64,000 nt of DNA from NCBI RefSeq assembly GCF_042477335.2, contig NC_091255.1, forward strand, positions 32,838,501 to 32,902,500, in the 5' to 3' direction. This DNA is from Ovis canadensis. Its lineage: Eukaryota; Chordata; Mammalia; Artiodactyla; Bovidae. Shown piece after piece: positions 55,947 to 64,000 of this stretch (its first letter is position 1; the number at the start of each line of letters is the position of its first letter). Both the position numbers and the translations under genes were made by a program. The notes below the pieces were generated by a model. That model made no database searches. It was not told the DNA's origin and was given only the letters and a program-made list of their open reading frames with translations.

Positions 55947-56190
55947 GTAGGGCCTTACACAACCCACTGAGCCTTCTCAGAGCCCATTTCCCCACATATC
56001 AAAGAAAGATGGATCCTCTCTGGGGTCCTCTTCTCCAAGCTGGTGATGCAAAGCCTGTGAGGTCACAGGTGTGAAGTGAAAGTCCTTTATGAACTGTCCA
56101 TGCATGGTTCCAGGTGGCTTATTGCCCACTTGTTGCTAGGCAGATCTGACTTTAACCTGAACTTCTCTTCCTCTTTGTGTTTCTTCCTAG

Positions 56191-56270
56191 TTTATCGAAA
56201 TCAAGGAACATGATAAGGAGGTGGCTGGTTATTTTTATCCTTTTTCCCCTGCAGCTCATAGAGAAATGTG
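56191..56270 (+). CDS. CTNS: CTNS first coding exon (coding from 56210)
   Basis: Exon from acceptor TTCTTCCTAG to donor TGTG|GTAAGT. ATG is at 56210; 19 nt of 5' UTR precede it in the exon. Codes for the 20-residue hydrophobic signal peptide plus one base. Confidence 0.94.
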
Positions 56271-59200
56271 GTAAGTCTAGAAATGGGTTATCTGCTGTGT
56301 AGAGGGAAATGGAGGAGGTAGCCTTACTTATTTGCAGCCAAAGGCTTAGGACCATCCAGACAGCATGTGTCCATCTGCTCTTGGCTAGGTGGCCACCCAG
56401 GTAGCGGAACAGACCGAGGTCTGGAGTCCAGGAGTTTTACAGGGAGCCAGATGGTTCACAAATAATTGACTTTCTGCCCCGGGGGCCCTTTTCCCTTTTC
56501 TGTATCACCAATGTCAAACTGTGGAGCTCCAAAAATCTGGGATAATGTCTGTAGAGAAGAGCTTGTGTTCACCCCATGGACCTCACAGAGTAACTTATGG
56601 GTCCTGGGAGATGCTGCAGAAGCAGCTGAGGTGGCCACCTTGTTACCTGGTTCTGCCAAGCAAAGACACCTGAGGAGCCTGCCCAGCATCCCCTGGTAAG
56701 ATGACAGAGCCCTTCCCTTAGAGAAAGACAGAGAAACTGGGCTCAGCAGGGCTAGGGGCCTTACAGAATCTGGGCTGGTTGTCGAAAAACACATCAGGGT
56801 TTGTGTGTCCTTGTGAGGCGTGACCTTCAGGGCAGGGCCTTTTAAAGGCCTGTATCATACCATCAATTTTCCATCACCCAAACATTGCTGAAGTTCTTTC
56901 CATGAAAGCTGTGTAAAGCCTCCAAGGACACCAGGCCCATTATTTTTATCATCTGGCTGTTGTCAAAAACCAAATACAGGGACGTCCCTGGCAGCCCAGT
57001 GGTAAGAATCCACACTTCCATACAGGGGGCATGGGTTCAATCCCTGGTTGGAGAACTAAGATCCTGCATGCCACTCAATGAAGCCAAAAAAATCAAAATA
57101 ATTTTTTTTAAAGTACATCTTGGAAGTTCCCAGGTGGTTAGGACTCCCTGCTTTCACAACCAGGTGCCTGGGTTCAGTCCCCAGTTGGAGAACTAAGATT
57201 CCATGAGCTTCACAGTGTGGGAAAAAAAAAAAAAATCAAATACATCTTAAAACCCCCAACCAAAGTTTCCAAATTAACCTTGCACAAACTATGCAAACCC
57301 TTGTCGAAGCTTGCCAAGAACTATACAAAGTGGTTCCACTGCTACTCATTTGGACTCTTGAGTCTCTGAGCAAACACTGGTCACCTGATCAGCTCTTCCA
57401 AGTTTATTAAACAATCAGTCATGTTACTTTGCAGTCACACCTTGTGGGGAAGGTGTGACTTGTGGGGAATTGCTTGTGGGGAAGCAGTTTCTGAGAAAGA
57501 AGAGGTTTCTTCCAAGAAAGAAAGAACACCATGGAGCCTGGTATTCTTCAGTACGGATGCCAGAGCCCCAACTCCAGACCTGCTGGGTCATATTCTCTGG
57601 GATTAAGGCCCAAAAGTGTGCATGCATGCACCTTGGCTTGCTTTAAATAAAGTTCCATTAGTCATGCTAATTCATTGCCCTTGGAAAGAACAAGTTTAGC
57701 TGCTACTACTTGATTATACAGAGGGCTAACAAGCCCAGAGAGGGTAGAAGTCTCTCCCAAAGTCACACAGCCACCAAGTAACGAGACTGAGACCCCTGCT
57801 GCATTGTGTCACTGAGTCTTTTATCCTAAATGTCATAAAGGAATAGTCAGAAACGACCATAAAATCAAGGAGCTAGAATTGGGTTTCTGACTTCATTCCG
57901 CCCTGCCTGTCTTGTCTTTGCTTTGGGGAGTGGTCAGGGAGCTGACTCAATGGAAAAGGCTGATGCTGGGGAAGATTGAGGGCCGGAGAAGGAGGGGGCA
58001 ACAGAGGATAAGATGGCTGGATGGCATCATTGACTCAGTGGACATGATTTTGAGCAAACTCCAGGAGGTGGTGCAGGACAGGGAAGCCTGGCGTGCTGTA
58101 GTCCATGGGGTCGCAAAGAGTGAGACAGGGCTGAGGGGCTGAACAAAAGAGAGGGCCTACAGTGAGCTCACTCACCTTCAGTGTGTTTTGCCCCTGCTGG
58201 CTGTGGGTGGACCCTGGAAGTGCTGCCACCTAGTGACAAGGACCTGAGCCCTGCACCCGAAGCCGCCCTAGGTTTGCATCCTGCCTCTACCATTTCTGAG
58301 CTGTGTGGACGGGACTCTTCCCCTCTTGCAATTCTGTTTTCTTCTGTCTGCAGTAGGTGTCATTTTGCCCACCTCTCACTGGTATAGTAATTAGAGAATG
58401 GCAGTGGCTGGTGTGGATTGGGAGAGATGCCAATGAGGATGCGTTTTTAAAAAGCAAAGGCTCGTCTTGGAGGAGCCTTCAGGGAGTCTCATTTGAGTAT
58501 TCCAATGTGGTATCCAAAGCCTCCTGCCCCGGGGCAGACTCTAAAATGTGCTTTTTAGGATACTATATGATGCCAGCTTCCTAACTGCCTCCCATCTTGG
58601 GCTGAAAGGCGTCCTTTGAGGACAGAGCCTGCACCTGCATCCACACGTGGGGCTGGCAGGGAGAAGGTGGCTCGGGTAGAGTCTGAGACGCCCCGGGCCC
58701 CAGAGCCAGGCCCCAGAGTGTGAGTCTCAGGCTGGCCAGTCCCCTTGTGGGAGATGAGTTTATTCTTCCTTTTCCCTGCCTCTTCCCCATCTCCCCCCTC
58801 CCCTCCTCGGCCACTGGCCCAGGTGTCCAGCCAGAGGAAGAGAAACTACCAGGGAGGAGTACTGAGAAGGAGCTAAGACAGTGGAGGTCAAATTAGGGAA
58901 CTTCTAAATTCCTTCTCAACCTGAGCATCTAAAATTTCATTTCTTCATCTTCTGCGTTTGAGGGGTCTGGGGAGGGGAAGACCTGGGCCTCACCTGCAGC
59001 CACAGCCTCCGGAAGGAACCGGAGCTCATCAAATGGAGCACCTGCTTTCTCCTGTGGGCCCCCTTCCCCGCCCAGTCTAGATTCACGATCACACCTTAGG
59101 CTGTGAGTCACCCTGAAGTCTCCCAGGTGAGGGAAGGGAAGTAGACACACCTGGGGTGGGGGCAGGGATGGGGCGGTGCAGCCCAGAGAACAAAGGAAGA

Positions 59201-62200
59201 GTCCAAGAGAAGGTGACTCCTGTGGCCAACTGCCCTGGAGTGTTTGGCCTCCCAAACCTTCCTCCTCCACCCCAGCGGCCTATCTGTCTACCTCCTCCTG
59301 AGTTAACATCTTGATGCCAAGGAGAAATCTCCGGTAGTGAAACTGTGTTGTTCATCAGTCTCCCCCAAGTCCCCAGCAGGGTCAGCCTCCAGAAGGGGAT
59401 CAGTGAATGGGGTGAGCTGGGCTTTTACAGGGAACCAAAGGCGGCTTTTTAGAAAGAAGTTAACTGGGCCACGGGGGTGTCTCTGAAACTACAGGAAGGG
59501 GCAGGACTGGTTCTGCAGGGCCATTTTAGCTCCACGAACAGAGGAAACCCTTGTGCTTTCCATCTGAAGAGGTGGTTTAAGCCCACGATCTAGTCCCAGA
59601 TCGTGGCTGAATTCCTTTGTGACCAATTTTTGGGCTCTGTGGTTTCTGTTTCTGGGTGACTCCTGCAGACCGTTAGAGCTCATCTGTGGGGGAGGAATAA
59701 GCTTCAGCATCTCCTGGTCAGTCCTGTGTCTCTCTCTGTCTCTAGCAGCAGGAGGAGAAAGTGCATAAAGAGGGCATTTCCTGCCCAGTCACTTACTTAG
59801 CATCTCAGAACCTCGGGAGTCTTCACCTGGGGGATAGAGGTGGTTGTGAAGCATAAGTTCAAGTGTCAGGGCCCCTCCTCCCAGTGTCTTGTGGGCCTGA
59901 GCTCTCAGTCGTAACAACTCATGTTATTGATTTGGGTTGTTCCAGAGTCAACAGTTGACTTCTCTGTACCTCCCATCGTGAAGCTGGAAAACGGAAGCTC
60001 CACCAGCGTCTGCATCTCCCTCCCGTAAGTTTCCCAGGCCCAGCTCTGTCCTCGGCCCAGCCCGTTTGCCCCAAGGCTGGGTCAGGGCTGACCCCTGCTC
60101 ACTATATTCATATTTTAAGTGTGATACCCTTGCCTCTTCACATTAAGACAAGCCAGGGAAAGACAGGCATTGGCCCTGGGCTGCAGATTGAGGTCCCAAG
60201 GTCTCTCTCTCCCCCCACAACTGATGAAACCTTGTTTCTGGTGGAAAGGGGAAGACACATGAGCCTTTTTCTTAGCTCCTTGAGTGACAGGCAGTTGATG
60301 CTGGACTTCAGAGTGGTCCTTTGCAAGGCTCTAAATATTTGAAGAGAGTCCTGAAGATTGCTAGCGGAGGTGATGGAATTCCAGTTGAGCTGTTTCAAAT
60401 CCTAAAAGATGATGTGAAAGTGCTGCACTCAATATGCCAGCAAATCTGGAAAACTCAGCAGTGGCCACAGGACTGGAAAAGGTCAGTTTTCATTCCAATC
60501 CCAAAGAAAGGCAATGCCAAAGAATGTTCAAACTACTGCACAATTGCACTCATCGCACACACTAGGAAAGAAATGCTCAAAATTCTCCAAGCCAGGCTTC
60601 AACAGTATGTGAACTGTGAACTTCCAGATGTTCAAGCTGGATTTAGAAAAGGCAGAGGATCCAGAGATTAAATTGCCAACATCCATTGGATCCCTGAAAA
60701 AGCAAGAGAGTTTCAGAAAAACATCTACTTCTGCTTTATTGACTATGCCAAAGCCTTTGACTGTGTGGATCACAGCAAACTCTGAAAAATTCTGAAAGAG
60801 ATGGGAATACCAGACCACCTGACCTGCCTCCTGAGAAATCTGGAGGTCAGGAAGCAACAGTTAGAACTGGACATGGAACAACAGACTGGCTCCAAATTGG
60901 AAAAGGAGTACGTCAAGGCTGTATATTGTCACCCTGCTTATTTAACTTATATATGCAAAGTACATCATGCAAAATGCTGGGTTGGATGAAGCACAAGCTG
61001 GGATCAAGATTGCGGGAGAAATATCAGTAACCTCAGATATGCAAATGACACCACCCTTACGACAGAAAGTGAAGAAGAATTAAAGAGCCTCTTGATGAAA
61101 GTGAAAGAGGAGAATGAAAAAGTTGACTTAAAGCTCAACATTCAGAAAACTAAGGTCATGGCATTTAGTCTCATCACTGCATGGCAAATAGATGGGGAAA
61201 CAATAGAAACGTGACAGACTTGATTTTCTTGGGCTCCAAAATCACTGCAGATGGTGACTGCTGCCATGAAATTAAAAGATGCTTGCTTCTTGGAAGAAAA
61301 GCTGTGACCAACCTAGACAGCATACTAAAAAGCAGAGGCATTACTTTGCTAACGAAAGTCCATCTAGTCAAAGCTGTGGTTTTTCCAGTAGTCACGTATG
61401 GATGTGAGAGTTGGACTATAAAGAAAGCTGAGCACCGAAGAATTGATGCTTTTGACCTGTGGTGTTGGAGAAGACTCTTGAGAGTCCCTTGGACTGCAAG
61501 GAGATCCAACCAGTCCATCCTAAACGAAATCAGTCCTGAATATTCTTTGGAAGGACTGATGCTGAAGCTGAAACTCCAATACTTTGGCCCCCTAATGCGA
61601 AGAACTGACTCATTAGAAAAGACACTGATGCTGGGAAAGATTGAAGGCAAAAGGAGAAGAGGACGCAGAGGATGAGATGGTTGGATGGCATCACCTACTC
61701 GGTGAACATAAGTTTGAGTAAGCTCTGGGAGTTGGTGATGGACAGAGAAGCCTGGTATGCTGCAGTCCATGGGGTCACAAAGAATCGGACACGACTGAGC
61801 GACTGAACTGATTGGCTGGCTGACTGAAGGTTGGGAGAAGGAGCCGAATCACTTGGCAGCACTTTCTGAGATGGCATCCAGCTCCCTTGGGTGGATCCCA
61901 CTGTGCAATCCTCCCAGTCAGCCTTATCTGAGAGTCTCTCCAGCTGCCCTCTGCTGGTTCCCACACAAGGGTGCCCACCTAGTCCAGATTGTGCCAGAGA
62001 GCCCACCTCCTTTTTACCCTTCCCTGCTTTCCCCAGCTTGTGCCGCCCAGCCGTGAGGATGCCCCAAGATGAAGATCTGGAACCCTAGTGGGTTTTTTCC
62101 CCCCCTCTTTCCTTCTCCCTTTTCCTCACCTCTCCTAGGATGTCTGATCTCAAACCAGAGCTTTGGGACCAAGGCGTCCTAACAGACCTGCATCCCATCC

Positions 62201-62739
62201 CCAGATACTGCCACTTCTGCACACTGACACCTTGTAAACACAACACATCATCCCCCTTAGCACAGAATCCTTGAGCAGCCTCCCACCCCCTTCCAGATTA
62301 ACTCCAGGCCTCTAAGCCCAGACTTGAGCTCGACAAGCTGCTCCCACTCAGACATGTCTCATCGCTTTCTGGGGATGCTGCCTGGGCCTTCTCGGAAGTC
62401 TCTCCTGGGAAAGCAAATGCCATGGTCCTGTCGGCCTCTGAACACCTTGTGTGGCATTCACAGACTATTTCCCACCAGCTGTGTTCTCACTTGGCCAAAG
62501 GGACCCCACCTCTCAAACCCCCAGGGCTAAGCACATAGCCCTATGTCACCCTAATTGCCTGAGATATGCCAGGCCCGCCACAAAATCCAGAGGGCGGATT
62601 GAGACCTCAAGGAGTCCAGCTTCTCAGCAGTAACCAGACTCTTGTCTTCCACAGGCGCCCTTTAAATGCAACCTTGGTGATCACTTTTGAAATCACATTT
62701 CGTTCAAAAAACGTTACTATCCTTCAGCTCCCTGATGAA
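56210..62739 (+). CDS. CTNS: CTNS, cystinosin (5' part; 3' exons beyond window)
   Basis: Cystinosin is the proton-coupled cystine exporter of the lysosomal membrane (PQ-loop family, seven helices); its loss causes cystinosis in man. Coding exons in the window are 56210-56270, 59946-60024 and 62655-62739, with consensus splice sites and matching phases. They give 75 codons of about 367. They encode an N-terminal signal peptide ([20 protein letters not shown]) and the start of the glycosylated lumenal domain. Sequons N36-G-S, N51-A-T and N66-V-T are present; the human N41 sequon is not. Transmembrane segments and the C-terminal GYDQL sorting signal lie to the right of the window. Transcribed divergently from SHPK. 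Confidence 0.95.
56979..57235 (+). mobile_element. Two adjacent CHR-2-type SINEs
   Basis: One at about 56979-57100, the next at 57122-57235, both plus-strand with A-rich ends. Confidence 0.75.
57700..57830 (+). repeat. MIR fragment
   Basis: CCCAAAGTCACACAGCCACC within a MIR-like context. Confidence 0.5.
57936..58145 (+). mobile_element. BovB 3' fragment (CTNS intron)
   Basis: About 210 bp of the BovB 3' end: codes [16 protein letters not shown] text and ends GAGGGGCTGAAC. Confidence 0.8.
58146..59945. other. CTNS intron, unassigned
   Basis: No exon or clear repeat seen. A short perfect hairpin (9-bp arms CCACGATCT/AGATCGTGG, 6-bp loop) lies at 59583-59606. The stretches 61813-62654, 62740-63065 and 63346-64000 are also blank. 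Confidence 0.5.
59946..60024 (+). CDS. CTNS: CTNS second coding exon
   Basis: 79 bp, acceptor TTGTTCCAG and donor CTCCC|GTAAGT. Encodes [18 protein letters not shown] and the following TSVCISL. The sequon at human N41 is replaced by Ser41, and residue 43 is Cys. Confidence 0.92.
60358..61812 (+). mobile_element. BovB LINE, truncated (CTNS intron)
   Basis: About 1.45 kb of BovB reverse transcriptase with frameshifts. The active-site YADD has become YAND (61038-61049), so the catalytic Asp is lost. Sits in the intron between the second and third CTNS coding exons, in the gene's orientation. Confidence 0.9.
62655..62739 (+). CDS. CTNS: CTNS third coding exon
   Basis: 85 bp, acceptor GTCTTCCACAG and donor GATGAA|GTAAGT. 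Encodes [19 protein letters not shown] and VTILQLPDE, with sequons N51 and N66. Confidence 0.95.
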
Positions 62740-63065
62740 GTAAGTAATGAATCTTAACAGAATGGGTAGAAAATGACTAGATAACAAAACACATTTTAAC
62801 TAAGTGCTTATAGAAGTAGGCCAGCTTGTTTTTATACGGGGGGCTGCCCCTGACCTGTTATTCTAGAAATCTCTGATTTGAGGCTTTGTTAGTCTCTTTG
62901 ACACTGGATGTTTTATGCTGTCAAGATGGAATTAGGAAGATGATGGTAAAAAATGTGAGGCAGAAATGGTTCTGAGAATGTAGAAGAAATTCTTAAGATG
63001 ATTTTTTTAAGACCTTGCTCCTCAAAGAGCATCCATGGATCAGCAGCATTATCTCTGCTCTAAAA

Positions 63066-63345
63066 CTTTTTTTAAATTTTATTTTCATGGAAATATAGTT
63101 GATTTACAGTGTTGTGTTCGTTTCAGGTGTATGTACAGCAAAGTGATTGTTAAATATACACACAAATATATATTCCCTTATATACTTTTTCAGATCCTTT
63201 TCCCTTATAGGTTATTACAAAATATTGAATATAGTTCCCTGTGTTATACAGTAGGCCCTGGTTGGGTATATATTTTATATATAATACAATACTATATATA
63301 TATGTTAATCCCAGACTCCTAATCTATCTCTCCCCCTTAAAACCT
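63066..63345 (-). mobile_element. L1 3' end, antisense
   Basis: Complement of ruminant L1 tail: TATAGTTGATTTACAGTGTT, TACAGCAAAGTGATT and AGTTCCCTGTGTTATACAGT. Confidence 0.75.
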
Positions 63346-64000
63346 TTTAGAAATACCCCATCACAGACCTACTGATTAAAAATCTGCATATGAGTAAGAG
63401 TCCCCAGATGATTTGGGTTCACATTAAAGTTTGCAAAGTTCCCTTCTGGGATTCCATTGGTTGAGTGTCTGGAAAAACCAGTGCCAGAGGCTGTCTGGCA
63501 TAATAGTAATAGCTATTTATAGCCTTTATACATTTATATTTTAATAAACACTGCTTCCACCTAACGGAGGATTCGAGCCAATTACCAGTCAACTTGAATT
63601 TTTTTTTTAAATCAGTAGGGAGGGGAAAAAAACAGATGAGAGATAAACACAGGAATGAAGATAAACACAGAATGAAGTGGTAGCCCTGAGGCTCAGCAGG
63701 AGGCCCTGAGTGGTTGTAGAAACGGGCTGCAAATCAGCTCTGAGCCCCTGAGCAAGCCAACAGTATTGACACATGATCAGATACAGGGCAGATGCCTAGT
63801 TCCAGAAGGGACTCGGTGGCCACTTAGAAACAGATAATGTTGCCAGCAAAACCTGCTAAAAGTAAGAATTAATGAGGATAGGAAAATAAGAGCCAAGAGC
63901 TCTTATTGTGAAAATGAAGCTCACAAGACACTGGCCACGAATTGGATCCCAGGCTTTGCAGCAGCCACTTACACCATTTCAATTGTCCTGCCAAAGTCCC

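Overview
This is nuclear DNA from a ruminant, most likely a bovid. Intron-split vertebrate genes with GT-AG junctions are embedded in repeats restricted to ruminants: BovB (RTE) LINEs, Bov-tA SINEs built from them, cetartiodactyl tRNA-Glu (CHR) SINEs and ruminant L1 tails. Species cannot be fixed from the sequence alone.

Three genes lie in the order known from human 17p13. (1) TRPV1 on the minus strand, about 248-10804: eleven coding exons from the start codon to S5 of the channel. The pore, S6 and C-terminus lie beyond the left edge. (2) SHPK (sedoheptulokinase) on the minus strand, 34496-52709: all seven coding exons can be placed, and they sum to 1437 nt, i.e. 478 residues, the family length. 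(3) CTNS (cystinosin) on the plus strand: a noncoding first exon ending about 53296, then coding exons at 56210, 59946 and 62655. The rest lies beyond the right edge. SHPK and CTNS are head-to-head across a CpG-rich bidirectional promoter (about 52480-53540) with a CCAAT box, a GC box, a ZNF143-type element and a CLEAR-like E-box. The products share no pathway: a heat/capsaicin cation channel, a pentose-phosphate sugar kinase and a lysosomal cystine exporter.

The 11-34 kb stretch between the TRPV1 start codon and the SHPK 3' end is mostly repeats. It holds a BovB with a 12-bp target duplication (11497-13463) and a degenerate class I endogenous retrovirus (23673-33190: two LTRs, tRNA-Pro-type primer site, gag, protease, integrase and trace env remnants). 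The retrovirus is itself broken by a twin-primed, 5'-inverted BovB, a second BovB and a SINE. SHPK introns carry a class II solo LTR (36927-37446) and a four-unit 119-bp SINE-derived tandem array (48004-48477).

No unknown multi-gene system is present. The observations most worth checking are the changed PKA phosphosites of TRPV1, the two diverged direct repeats that bracket the SHPK/CTNS promoter, the promoter motifs, and the structures of the ERV, the BovB inversion and the SINE array.
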